This document shows positions 42,201-54,197 of a stretch of 64,000 nt of DNA, in pieces. A program made the translations under genes and the position numbers. Each line of letters starts with the position of its first letter. The first letter of the stretch is position 1. Under the pieces are notes generated by a model, which saw nothing but the letters and a program-made list of their open reading frames with translations, was not told where the DNA came from and ran no database searches. Source of the DNA: Symsagittifera roscoffensis. Lineage: Eukaryota > Xenacoelomorpha > Acoela > Convolutidae. The stretch lies in NCBI RefSeq assembly GCF_963678635.1, contig NC_087063.1, forward strand, positions 42,176,759-42,240,758. The letters are read 5' to 3'.

Positions 42201-43457
42201 CAAGACTGCTCGTATCAGGGCAAAGCCCTGAATGTTCTGACTGCTTTTTAAGGAATTTAATGCAGTAATAACATGAAAAAATTTAAATGTAATAAAATGA
42301 AGGTTAAAAAAATTCTAAAATTTGAAATTGTCTTTAAAAATCATCCCCCCAAACGCCATATAAAGTAGAAAAGAATAGATTTCACTACTTGCAACAAATA
42401 TATTATGGCAAATAAGCTTCTTTCAACCAATTTGGAACGGTTTCTAAGACGAATTAAATCTCCGCTTACGCGTTAATAGCGCGAAAAACAGTGCTGATTT
42501 AAATTAACCGGACAAAACGCGTTAAACTTGAAATTTAAAACGCGTTTTTCTCAAATTGGGGTAAGTTTAGGTGAAAACATATCAAGAGAAAACTTGATTA
42601 AAATTTTAGCAGAATTAATATGATGTAATTTGTTTTGCAAAATTCGGGCCCAAAATTTTATCCCAAAAATGGGTCATTTTGGTTTTTCTTAGTTAATCAA
42701 AAATTACGCCAAAAACAACAAGTTGATCACAGACATAACTATATCAAAGTGAAGCCCCTTACGTAGCCCAACAAACTTTAGGAAAGATATATTCTCCAAA
42801 ACATTGTATAAATTAATTTATTTTTGATAGACAAAAAAGGTCGTTTTTACTATATAAAATACCCACTTTTGATTTAAAAACAATTTTTGAACGGTTTGCA
42901 ATTTTTTTGGAGAATATACCCTTCACAAAGTTTGTTGGGCTACCTAAGGGCTCACTTTGATATAATTATGTCTGTGATCAACTTGTTGTTTTGGCTTAAT
43001 TTTTGATTAACTAAGAAAAGCCAAAATGACTCATTTTTGAGGTAAAATTTTTGGCCCGAATTTTGCAAAACAAATTTCACCATATTAATTCTGCTAAAAT
43101 TTTAAGCAAATTTTGTCTGCATAAGTTTTCACTTAAACTCAACCCAATTTGAGAAAAACGCGTTTAAAATTTCAAGTTTAACGCATTTTGTCCGGTTAAT
43201 TTAAATCAGCACTGTATATCGCATGTTAAATGTCACAAATTGGCCAAAATGGCAATCTTTAAGCCCCCATAACTTTACAAAAAATGATCACAGATAAAAT
43301 ATCTTTTCAAATTTAAGCTCAAGACAACTATACCTTTTGAATGATATAAAAAAGTTTGTCAAAAATGGCTGGTTAAAAAGTCGAAATTTGTCTGAAGAAA
43401 AAAAAACTCACCCCGAGCACAAATATTCCGTCACTTTTGTATCGAAAGTCGGAACAA
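42201..43457 (-). mobile_element. Helentron-like (HINE) element containing a MITE
   Basis: ACAAGACTGCTCGTATCAGG, GCAAAGCCCTGAATGTTC is the hairpin end and CCGTCACTTTTGTATCGAAA, GTCGGAACAA the opposite end. The 726-bp MITE splits it inside the central GCGCGAAA/TATATCGC box. A related 240-bp repeat unit without the element reads CCAAAACTAA/ATAACTGG where this one has CCAAAATCAA, element, ATAAATGA. That gives an approximate empty site within an A run and no target duplication. Confidence 0.75.
42489..43214. mobile_element. Palindromic Tc1/mariner-like MITE, 726 bp
   Basis: The ends CAGTGCTGATTTAAATTAAC and its inverse continue as inverted repeats of roughly 300 bp per arm, including CGGACAAAACGCGTTAAAC, AGTTGATCACAGACATAA and AGCCCAACAAACTTT. 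Only about 100 bp in the middle is unpaired. TA follows at the right (43215). The left neighbour is AA, which one substitution explains, because the uninterrupted box in sibling copies reads GCGAAATATATCGC. A TA target and CAGTG ends fit Tc1/mariner. No transposase frame is present. Confidence 0.7.
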
Positions 43458-43485
43458 TAAATGATTGCTCTGCAACTAAAATGTA

Positions 43486-43730
43486 GTTATCCAGCCACAG
43501 TTAGTTTTGGATATTTAAAAAATCAGTTTTGGACAGATCCCTTTGTCGGATCCTCTTGTCAGATCCCATTGACGGCAGAACCCATAAGTTACTACTACTA
43601 CCCATAACAGCTTATAAATTAAAAGAAACATAATTTCGCTTGCTCAGATGCAGTTTTATACAAAAAACAGCTAAACCTAGCAAATATCGAACCAAAACTA
43701 AATAACTGGTTGCTGTGCAACTAACACATA
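43486..43730. repeat. 240-bp tandem repeat unit (within duplication unit 1)
   Basis: From GTTATCCAGCCACAGTTAGT to GTGCAACTAACACATA. It matches the units at 45341-46206 and has internal short repeats (GATCCCTTTGTC, GATCCTCTTGTC, GATCCCATTGAC). Diverged pieces also precede the Helentron-like element at 42035-42200 (ACTCAGATGCAGTTTTATA). Confidence 0.75.
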
Positions 43731-44054
43731 CGGAGTCTGACTAAAATACGGAGGTTTTTTACATCAGAGTTTTCGTATGCTGCCAGGCAGTTAAATTGAT
43801 GCCAATGGAAAGCAACTTGAAAGAAATTATCAACGCTGTTTTTTTTATAAAATAGCTTCCAAACAACTTGCGCAACCTGCTTATTTGTGATAATGTCACG
43901 GCCGTTCTTTTACTTTAAACACTCATAACTACCTATAAACCCATGACTACCCATAAAAATAGCCCATATATAAAAAAAATAATAACTTCGTTTACTCAGA
44001 TGCAGTTTTATAAGAAAAATGGCTAAAGATAGCAAAAACTGAGCCAAAATCAAA

Positions 44055-45312
44055 CAAGACTGCTCGTATCAGGGCAAAGCCCTGAATGTTCTGACTGCTT
44101 TTTAAGGAATTTAATGCAGTAATAACATGAAAAAATTTAAATGTAATAAAATGAAGGTTAAAAAAATTCTAAAATTTGAAATTGTCTTTAAAAATCATCC
44201 CCCCAAACGCCATATAAAGTAGAAAAGAATAGATTTCACTACTTGCAACAAATATATTATGGCAAATAAGCTTCTTTCAACCAATTTGGAACGGTTTCTA
44301 AGACGAATTAAATCTCCGCTTACGCGTTAATAGCGCGAAAAACAGTGCTGATTTAAATTAACCGGACAAAACGCGTTAAACTTGAAATTTAAAACGCGTT
44401 TTTCTCAAATTGGGGTAAGTTTAGGTGAAAACATATCAAGAGAAAACTTGATTAAAATTTTAGCAGAATTAATATGATGTAATTTGTTTTGCAAAATTCG
44501 GGCCCAAAATTTTATCCCAAAAATGGGTCATTTTGGTTTTTCTTAGTTAATCAAAAATTACGCCAAAAACAACAAGTTGATCACAGACATAACTATATCA
44601 AAGTGAAGCCCCTTACGTAGCCCAACAAACTTTAGGAAAGATATATTCTCCAAAACATTGTATAAATTAATTTATTTTTGATAGACAAAAAAGGTCGTTT
44701 TTACTATATAAAATACCCACTTTTGATTTAAAAACAATTTTTGAACGGTTTGCAATTTTTTTGGAGAATATACCCTTCACAAAGTTTGTTGGGCTACCTA
44801 AGGGCTCACTTTGATATAATTATGTCTGTGATCAACTTGTTGTTTTTGGCTTAATTTTTGATTAACTAAGAAAAGCCAAAATGACTCATTTTTGAGGTAA
44901 AATTTTTGGCCCGAATTTTGCAAAACAAATTTCACCATATTAATTCTGCTAAAATTTTAAGCAAATTTTGTCTGCATAAGTTTTCACTTAAACTCAACCC
45001 AATTTGAGAAAAACGCGTTTAAAATTTCAAGTTTAACGCATTTTGTCCGGTTAATTTAAATCAGCACTGTATATCGCATGTTAAATGTCACAAATTGGCC
45101 AAAATGGCAATCTTTAAGCCCCCATAACTTTACAAAAAATGATCACAGATAAAATATCTTTTCAAATTTAAGCTCAAGACAACTATACCTTTTGAATGAT
45201 ATAAAAAAGTTTGTCAAAAATGGCTGGTTAAAAAGTCGAAATTTGTCTGAAGAAAAAAAAACTCACCCCGAGCACAAATATTCCGTCACTTTTGTATCAA
45301 AAGTCGGAACAA
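44055..45312 (-). mobile_element. Helentron-like (HINE) element with MITE, duplicate copy
   Basis: Second copy of 42201-43457 produced by the 1.85-kb tandem duplication, with the same ends and the same internal MITE. Confidence 0.75.
44343..45069. mobile_element. Palindromic Tc1/mariner-like MITE, duplicate copy
   Basis: Same element as 42489-43214 with one extra T (TTGTTGTTTTTGGC). The left AA / right TA neighbours are identical, so it was copied by duplication and not by transposition. Confidence 0.7.
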
Positions 45313-45340
45313 TAAATGATTGCTCTGCAACTAAAATGTA

Positions 45341-46206
45341 GTTATCCAGCCACAGTTAGTTTTGGATATTTAAAAAATCAGTTTTGGACAGATCCCTTTG
45401 TCGGATCCTCTTGTCAGATCCCATTGACGGCAGAACCCATAAGTTACTACTACTACCCATAACAGCTTATAAATTAAAAGAAACATAATTTCGCTTGCTC
45501 AGATGCAGTTTTATACAAAAAACAGCTAAACCTAGCAAATATCGAACCAAAACTAAATAACTGGTTGCTGTGCAACTAACACATAGTGATCCCGCCACAG
45601 TTAGTTTTGGATAATTAAAAAACCAGTTTTGGACAGATCCCTTTGTCTGATCCCATTGTCAGATCCCATTGACGGTAGAACCCATAACTTACTACCCATA
45701 ACAGCTTATAAATTAAAAGAAACATAATTTCGCTTGCTCAGATGCAGTTTTATACGGAAAACAGCTAAACCTAGCAAATATCGAACCAAAACTAAATAAC
45801 TGGTTGCTGTGCAACTAACACATAGTGATCCCGCCACAGTTAGTTTTGGATAATTAAAAAACCAGTTTTCGACAGATCCCTTTGTCTGATCCCATTGTCA
45901 GATCCCATTGACGGCAGAACCCATAAGTTACTACTACTACCCATAACAGCTTATAAATTAAAAGAAACATAATTTCGCTTGCTCAGATGCAGTTTTATAC
46001 GGAAAATAGCTAAACATAGCAAATATCGAACCAAAACTAAATAAATGGTTGCTGTGCAACTAACACATAGTGATCCCGCCACAGTTAGTTTTGGATAATT
46101 AAAAAACCAGTTTTGGATAGATCCCTTTGTCTGATCCCATTGTCAGATCCCATTGACGGCAGAACCCATAACTTACTACCCATAACAGCCCATAAATAAA
46201 AAAACT
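45341..46206. repeat. Tandem array of ~240-bp units (about 3.6 copies)
   Basis: Units start at 45341, 45586, 45825 and 46070, with periods of 245, 239 and 245 bp and the last truncated. Each begins GTKATCCMGCCACAGTTAG and contains the GATCCC(A/T)TTG subrepeats, CCATAACAGCTTATAAATTA, TTCGCTTGCTCAGATGCAG and GTGCAACTAACACATA. It was probably longer before the insertions described above. It is satellite-like with no coding potential. Confidence 0.9.
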
Positions 46207-49200
46207 TAATTTCGTTTACTCGATTGGTTGGCAAATTACGGTTTTTGTAGCACGCTCATGAAGCGCTGAAATTTAAAACATGTCTTTTCTCAAAAAAAAA
46301 TTGAAGATTTTTGAATAAAGTATCAGGCAATGAATCATTTTGTACTAGCTAGAAACAATTCACAGAGCTTAATTTTTTGTAATCAGCGCAGGCAGCGACT
46401 AACTTCAAAGCGTTTTAAATAATTTACAGCGAGAAACACTACGCAATTTACGCTGTATTTGAGCAACCTAGTCAAGCAAGAAAACTTCGGTTTATGACAT
46501 GAATCGGTTTTTTAGGCTATCTTATCAACCGATGAAACTTCGAATTAAGTTGAGATATCGCATCAATCAATGTGGAGATAAAAACGAAATTTTTTCTAAG
46601 CAAGTCCTCAATCGATAAAACTTTTCAAAAAAATGTTTTGAAGAAACTCACAGCTTGTACTGGTTCGGAAAACGTATTTTTCTAACCCATGTCAGTAAGC
46701 AATGAAACTCTGAAATCTTTCAAGTAGTTTTAGAGCGTATGCCAGTTCAATAAAACTTCAAAAAGAGATTTTGTTGTTCTTAGTTAGCTCATCACAGAAA
46801 TGAAAACTGCCAGGAAAGGCTGCAGACAATCAATTCATCGAGCAGGTAGCCTTGAAGTTCATTCAAGTTGCTCTTGTCTGAAAAGATGACTTGGAAAAAA
46901 TTTCTGGAAAACTCGTGATTCAGATTGTTTGGTGTTCTAGAATATTCTTGCCGAGCTGAACGGATTGGATTGTTTTTAAACGTTCAAACTTTTTGCTTAA
47001 TAGTCCCCTAAACAATGGGCCTTATGTTGATTTGATGTCACTCATTTAAAATATAAGATGACTAAAATCATTGACTATGAAATTGCGGTTTCATTTCTTT
47101 TCATCGTCAACTGAACAAAAGAATAAAACTGGAGGATTTTAACGGTCAAAGAGTCAAAGATAAGAGCTGTAGCTTAAAATTAAGGCCGCGTTTGACCTCT
47201 TTCACAAAAGGACGAAAGTAATTGGGAAGGGAAACGCATAGAAGGGATTGATTAGCGAACCACAAAAGATTTCACGCTTCGGGGCGTTTTATTGTGATCA
47301 TTTTTGTCGACTGATCAATCTTGTATTCAGTTCTACCATCAATTGCGGAGAAATTGCATTAGAAAAACAACCTCTAAAATCCCTAATTGGGAGATTAATA
47401 TTATCGAAGCTGGCCGCAACATTTCCAATGGGTCATTCATTAAGAAAGTGCTCACTGATGAAATAGAACAACAGTTTTTTGCTGCAATATAATGAGCTAA
47501 TTGCGAGCGGCTCTATTGTGCAGCCGAGCTCAGTTTCAGTATTTTGACCCTGTGTCAATTAAAAAAATATAATTTGGTGCAATTCCGATATCCATTTTTG
47601 GATAAATGTAGATGAAATTTTTTGCTTACGGGACGATGGAACAATTTCAAAACTCGAGAACGGCGTTTTTATATCTTTTTTTAAACAAAACGACGCAAAA
47701 AATTTCGATAACTTATTCTTTACGGAAAATTCTAAAATCAAGTCGGCTTTTTCAGCTGTTATAATATTTTCTTAAGTCCACTTCGTCAAATTTCAAAGTT
47801 TAAAAAAATGTTTGCTGAAAATAATCCCCGTAATATTTCTTGTGCAATTATTCACAAAAGATTAAGAAAGAACTAACCGACAGCATACTGGTTGGATGAT
47901 TTTTTACAATGAATCAAAACTGATATTTTTTCTGCGATTAACTATGAATGAAGATTGAAAAAAGGAGTGGACTGCTTTTCAGCATAAAGGCGACCAAACT
48001 CATAAAATCTGATTTTATAGTCCAAAAACTCTTGATTAGGAACAAAACACGCATGTTCTGTTGACAGCCGGAGTACAATTGGGATAACCAACAGTGCACA
48101 AAATATGCATAGGTTTCCAATATTCGATCATTTCCATTTTTTCATTGAAAACTGTAATTCAGTTACATTTTGCAAATCTAGTGGAGCCTTCTGGAGCCAC
48201 AAGTCACGGTTGTATATTTAACGGTTATTAGTTTCAGAAAGTGAGGCGTATGATACCTTAAAAACATTTTTCCATGCCCTTGCTTTTTCAATGGCGTTTT
48301 TCAGTTGTTATTAGAACACAGCTTGCTCTATTTTTTTTGGCGTCACTGTATGTAGGGGTGGATCTAGGATCTTCGCAAGCGATATGACGGATTTTGAAAC
48401 AATTTTGAATGACCATTTTATATTAGGCTGACTAAGTTGATTTTCCGAGCTATCACAAAAATGATATATGAAGGGTGAAGTAATATGGTTGAGCCATTCA
48501 GCATGAAATTGAGTCTTAAAAACATACATTTTGAAAATTAAGTTCTGAATTTGTACACCGGGGAAAAAGTTTTGCGCTTCTGCCGAAGTATAGGATGCGG
48601 GATATTGTGAAGAGAAATCCTCGATTTATTAGAAAACGATTCTTTTGTTCGCATCGAAAATTGTGGCCTTCGATACCATAAAAAATTGATTTTAGGGAGT
48701 AAGTAAAAGTTTGAAATAAATTATACGTTACTGAAGGAAGATGAAATTAGTTTTGGTTAATTAGTTGAAAAACATTGCCAGCAATAGTCCCGATAATATA
48801 ATAGTTTCAAAAAGGTGTAATACCAGCTTGCGTAGATTCGTTTTGATGCCCCATTTAGGGATAAACAATTACCTCAAATGCAGGATGCGATGCCTACTGA
48901 AGACAACTGGACTTCTTCGAACAAGATCAAGAACGATCGGTAAAGGATTTTTGCGAGAGAGAAAGATGACTTTTCCAAAAAAAATTGAAAGTCTAGTCGA
49001 TATTTTTGGTCGACCAAATTGATGTTCCAGGCGGGGGATGTTACTATCCCATCATTAGGTGCAGTTTTACAAAGCTCTAATTATAAAAATCGAGCGTTTA
49101 ATTGAGGTCTGTACCCTGAAAGTTAGGATATGGAGATGCTAAATATGCCCTCAGAAAATCTCAGTGGTTGTTAATAATTGGGTGTCGTAAAACACACATA

Positions 49201-49801
49201 CTAAAAAGGGACAGGCTTACTGCCCTCAAAATATTTTGAAATATTTTTGGAAAGTCAAAGGAAGAAAAAAGATTTCTTTTGGAGAATGCGTATATATTAA
49301 AATTTAGGAATAGTTATCTAAAATAAGACTTATTTTAAAAAAATAGGCTAAAAAACACCAAAAGATACATAAAACTCAGTTTATGTCCGGGGAGACTCAC
49401 TCATAGAGTAATTTCAGATAAGGTGCCACTGTCTGTTCGTCACGCTATCTTATTTTCGGCTGGATAGATTCGTGCAACTTCTTAGTCTGATACAGATCTC
49501 AAACTTACTCTTTAATCTCCTAGTCTCAATAGATCTAGTGTATACTGGTATTTGCAAGATAAGATATCGAAAACTGTTCTGGAGACGAACGACTGTTTGC
49601 TAAAATATTTTTATGCTGTTCTGTTGTTGAAACTATGAATAGTTCCAGCTATACATTTTATAATAAGTGTTAGTTATGGATCATGATTGGTTAGTTAGAA
49701 ATACTTTACAGAGATAGTTTTATCAATAATATAATTGGATATAAATACTAGTTTTAAGATGGTCCCACCCATCAGGGGCTTAGAGAGTTTTAAATTTTAA
49801 A
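46207..49801. other. Non-coding, little recognised
   Basis: Apart from an hAT-MITE end at 48352, no repeat family or gene is recognised. Overlapping open frames at 47248-47492 and others at 47559-47741, 47938-48120 and 48765-49022 lack motifs. The last overlaps GGTCGACCAAATTGATG (49007), a segment shared with the hAT MITE, so it may include another MITE scrap. Confidence 0.3.
48352..48470 (+). mobile_element. hAT-type MITE 5' end fragment
   Basis: TAGGGGTGGATCTAGGATCT, TCGC, GACGGATTTTGAAACAATTT and TTAGGCTGACTAAGTTGATT follow the MITE's forward end. The rest is lost. Confidence 0.45.
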
Positions 49802-52800
49802 GTTTTTTGTAGTGAAGAATGGATGGCGAGATTCTTTGAATCTTAGAGTAGACTCGTTTAAAGCAGTGGCTGCGTGAATGAGGAGAAAGAAATAGATGCT
49901 TGTGTTTTGGAGTAATTATCTTCATGGAGAGAAGTGGTACAGTTGTTAGTTCTTCAGAAGTGGTTATCGTGTTGAGTGATCGTGTTCGGGTTTCAGGTTT
50001 ATGCAATGATGTGTTGATTTCGTTAAGTTAGAGCGAGAATACGTGTATTCTCAACTATTCACCGAATAGCGAGGAGGTTTTTTGACATCTCTGTGTGAAG
50101 CGCCAAGTGACCGAATTCGTATGTGAGATCAACATCGATTAGCCATTGTTCGTCTTCAAAGGGTACCTTTTCTGCGATGTTGGGTCCATACTTTGAATTA
50201 TGTGAGGGTTGTGACTACATCAACAAAACAAAAAATTTGCCCTTCCAGAATCGGAATGTCTTCGAGTTTTAATCTCTTTTTGCTGCTCGTTTTTTTTGCG
50301 CTAAGCAATCTTTTTACTAACATATTTATATCGGCATTTTGTTAGTGATATCAGTTATGGATATGATTTTTATTAGTTGTTTCCGAAAAAGCGTTTTGTT
50401 TAGTTTCGGTTGTTTTAAAGAGTGCTCACACTAGAGCTTTTATCGTCGAAAATAGGAGTGCGGGTCTTAAGCGTGGAGTAGCGCGGTTGGTGAGGCCGTT
50501 AAAAGAGCATGTGCTCAGGACGTCTTTTACTGGCGGTTTAGGCCAGTTGTGGGATTATGATTTTACGGTCTCTGTGAGCAGAGTCGCTTTGAGTGTTCTA
50601 CACTTTGTTCTTTTTGATCAAGTGTTTTACCTTTTTGTCTTTTGTTTGTGTGTTTTTTTTACAACAGGTTGTCGTATTTTTTGGTTTTCTTTTGAAAATT
50701 TGGTGTTTCAAGTGATTTAAATAAAACTTGAATGTTGGTTTCAAAAGAAGAGTTTGTCCAGTTTTAATCGGGGTTTAATCTGGTTTGGGTACCATGAGAA
50801 TTTCTCATAGATGCGGTTGGTTTGTGGCATTAATAACCTGCGTTGGTTAGTTCAAGAATATTTCTAACTCCTTCAAGCAGGGTTAAAGGAAAATTTGAAA
50901 AGCGCGAAAGCAAAAAAAGTTGTTATCAGTTAGTTTCTAAAACTTGAACTTCATTTATAAAAAAAACAATTCTGAATGGGAGAGTTGCATATTTGTGCGG
51001 GAAGAGTGCATGAAATGTGGGCGAGTGAATATCAATTATTCAAGTTCTAAAGAAGAAGTTCATATAAAGAGGTAAGAGATCAATAATTTACTATTTTCTT
51101 TATTAATTTACTATACCAATTTTTGAAATTTACTACAAAATTGACTATTTATTGCGTTTCTATTAAATCCAATTTTGCCAGAACATTTTCTAATACATCG
51201 TTAAAAATACGAACCGTAACGTTTTTTGTAGTGAAGAATGGATGGCGAGATTCTTTGAATCTTAAAGTAGACTCGTTTAAAGCAGTGGCTGCGTGAATGA
51301 GGAGAAAGAAACAGATGCTTGTGTTTTGGAGTAATTATCTTCATGGAGAGAAGTGGTACAGTTGTTCGTTCTTCAGAAGTGGTTATCGTGTTGAGTGATC
51401 GTGTTCGGGTTTCAGGTTTATGCAATGATGTGTTGATTTCGTTAAGTTAGAGCGAGAATACGTGTATTCTCAACTATTCACCGAATAGCGAGGAGGTTTT
51501 TTGACATCTCTGTGTGAAGCGCCAAGTGACCGAATTCGTATGTGAGATCAACATCGATTAGCCATTGTTCATCTTCAAAGGGTACCTTTTCTGCGATGTT
51601 GGGTCCATACTTTGAATTATGTGAGGGTTGTGACTACATCAACAAAACAAAAAATTTGCCCTTCCAGAATCGGAATGTCTTCGAGTTTTAATCTCTTTTT
51701 GCTGCTCGTTTCTTTTGCGCTAAGCAATTTCTTTACTAACATATTTATATCGGCATCTTGTTAGTGATATCAGTTATGGATATGATTTTTATTAGTTGTT
51801 TCCGCAAAAGCGTTTTGTTTAGTTTCGGTTGTTTTAAAGAGTGCTCACACTAGAGCTTTTATCGTCGAAAATAGGAGTGCGTGTCTTAAGCGTGGAGTAG
51901 CGCGGTTGGTGAGGCCGTTAAAAGAGCATGTGCTCAGGACGTCTTTTACTGGCGGTTTAGGCCAGTTGTGGGAGTACGATTTTACGGTCTCTGTGAGCAG
52001 AGTCGCTTTGAGTGTTCTACACTTTGTTCTTTTTGATCAAGTGTTTTACCTTTTTGTCTTGTGTTTGTGTGTTTTTTTTACAACAGGTTGTCGTATTTTT
52101 TGGTTTTCTTTTGAAAATTTGGTGTTTCAAGTGATTTAAATAAAACTTGAATGTTGGTTTCAAAAGAAGAGTTTGTCCAGTTTTAATCGGGGTTTAATCT
52201 GGTTTGGGTACCATGAGAATTTCTCATAGATGCGGTTGTATTGTGGCATTAATAACCTGCGTTGGTTAGTTCAAGATTATTTCTAACTCCTTCAAGCAGG
52301 GTTAAAGGAAAATTTGAAAAGCGCGAAAGCAAAAAAAGTTGTTATCAGTTAGTTTCTAAAACTTGAACTTCTTTTATAAAAATTAATTCTGAATGGGAGA
52401 GTTGCATATTTGTGTGGAAAGAGTGCATGAAATGTGGGCGAGTGAATATCAATTATTCAAGTTTTAAAGAAGAAGCGCATATGAAAAGGTAAGAGATCAA
52501 TAATTTACTATTTTCTTTATTAATTTACTATACCAATTTTTGAAATTTACTACAGAGTTGACTATTTATTGCGTTTCTATTAAATACATTTTCTAATACA
52601 TCGTTAAAAATACGAACCGTAACGTTTTTTGTAGTGAAGAATGGATGGCGAGATTCTTTGAATCTTAAAGTAGACTCGTTTAAAGCAGTGGCTGCGTGAA
52701 TGAGGAGAAAGAAACAGATGCTTGTGTTTTGGAGTAATTATCTTCATGGAGAGAAGTGGTACAGTTGTTCGTTCTTCAGAAATGGTTATCGTGTTGAGTG

Positions 52801-54040
52801 ATCGTGTTCGGGTTTAAGGTTTATGCAATGATGTGTTGATTTCGTTAAGTTAGAGCGAGAATACGTGTATTCTCAACTATTCACCGAATAGCGAGGAGGT
52901 TTTTTGACATCTCTGTGTGAAGCGCCAAGTGACCGAATTCGTATGTGAGATCAACATCGATTAGCCATTGTTCATCTTCAAAGGGTACCTTTTCTGCGAT
53001 GTTGGGTCCATACTTTGAATTATGTGAGGGTTGTGACTACATCAACAAAACAAAAAATTTGCCCTTCCAGAATCGGAATGTCTTCGAGTTTTAATCTCTT
53101 TTTGCTGCTCGTTTCTTTTGCGCTAAGCAATTTCTTTACTAACATATTTATATCGGCATCTTGTTAGTGATATCAGTTATGGATATGATTTTTATTAGTT
53201 GTTTCCGCAAAAGCGTTTTGTTTAGTTTCGGTTGTTTTAAAGAGTGCTCACACTAGAGTTTTTATCGTCGAAAATAGGAGTGCGTGTCTTAAGTGTGGAG
53301 TAGCGCGGTTGGTGAGGCCGTTAAAAGAGCATGTGCTCAGGACGTCTTTTACTGGCGGTTTAGGCCAGTTGTGGGAGTATGATTTTACGGTCTCTGTGAG
53401 CAGAGTCGCTTTGAGTGTTCTACACTTTGTTCTTTTTCATCAGGTGTTTTACCTTTTTGTCTTTTGTTTGTGTGTTTTTTTTACAACAGGTTGTCGTAAT
53501 TTGTGGTTTTCTGTTGAAAATTTGGTGTTTCAAGTGATTTAAATAAAACTTGAAAGTTGGTTTCAAAAGAAGAGTTTGTCCAGTTTTAATCGGGGTTTAA
53601 TCTGGTTTGGGTACCATGAGAATTTCTCATAGATGCGGTTGGTCTTGTGGCATTAATAACCTGCGTTGGTTAGTTCAAGATTATTTCTAACTGCTTCAGG
53701 CCGGGTTAAGGAAAGTTTGAAAAGCGCGAAAGCAAAAAAAGTTGTTATCAGTTAGTTTCTAAAACTTGAACTTCATTTATAAAAAAAACAATTCTGAATG
53801 GGAGAGTTGCATATTTGTGCGGGAAGAGTGCATGAAATGTGGGCGAGTGAATATCAATTATTCAAGTTCTAAAGAAGAAGTTCATATAAAGAGGTAAGAG
53901 ATCAATAATTTACTATTTTCTTTATTAATTTACTATACCAACTTTTGAAATTTACTACAGAATTGACTATTTATTGCGTTTCTATTGAATCCATTTTTGC
54001 CAGAACATTTTGTAATACATCGTTAGAAATACGAACCAAA
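49802..54040. repeat. Tandem array: three ~1.41-kb units
   Basis: Units are 49802-51221 (1420 bp), 51222-52623 (1402 bp) and 52624-about 54040, each starting GTTTTTTGTAGTGAAGAATG and nearly identical by eye. Each carries the same 77-codon plus frame (50487, 51906, 53309), hydrophobic towards its C terminus, and related minus frames (49797-50006, 51201-51425). The minus strand ends of the units join to sequence that at 53971-54197 belongs to an env-like C-terminal region. The unit therefore looks like a tandemly amplified piece of the adjacent env-bearing retroelement. Confidence 0.85.
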
Positions 54041-54197
54041 AGTTGTGTACGTTTTGAGCATGTATTATAGATTCCCCTAATAAAGAGAAGAGAAATCGTA
54101 TGAAAATAAACATTGCGTATATTATAGTCAATCTTTCTAAGAGATAGCATGGCCATCCTAAAATTGCTACGAGTTCGTTTTTGATGTCACTTAGCAT
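53971..54197 (-). pseudogene. env-like transmembrane region remnant
   Basis: Two overlapping minus frames (53971-54156 and 53982-54197) together suggest one frameshifted segment. It has an N-terminal amphipathic stretch, a hydrophobic membrane-spanning segment of about 25 residues and a charged tail ending at a TAA at 53971. This layout matches the anchor and tail of errantivirus-type envelope proteins. The last 20 or so codons recur at the end of each 1.41-kb unit. The family call is inference from layout and neighbours. Confidence 0.4.

Larger units (their letters stand above)
41881..45585. repeat. Near-identical tandem duplication of a 1.85-kb nested unit
   Basis: Unit 1 is 41881-43734 and unit 2 is 43735-45585, both starting GTCTGACTAAAATACGGAGG. 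By eye they differ at one T-run length (near 42988 versus 44845) and at one base (TATCGAAAGTC versus TATCAAAAGTC). Each unit contains one Helentron-like element, one palindromic MITE inside it, and parts of the 240-bp tandem repeat on both sides. It is either a very recent duplication or an assembly duplication of alleles. Confidence 0.9.

Noticed and set aside
45341-46206. Regularly repeated units that could suggest a CRISPR array
   Set aside because: The repeats are 240-bp contiguous tandem units without unique spacers, in eukaryotic transposon-rich DNA.
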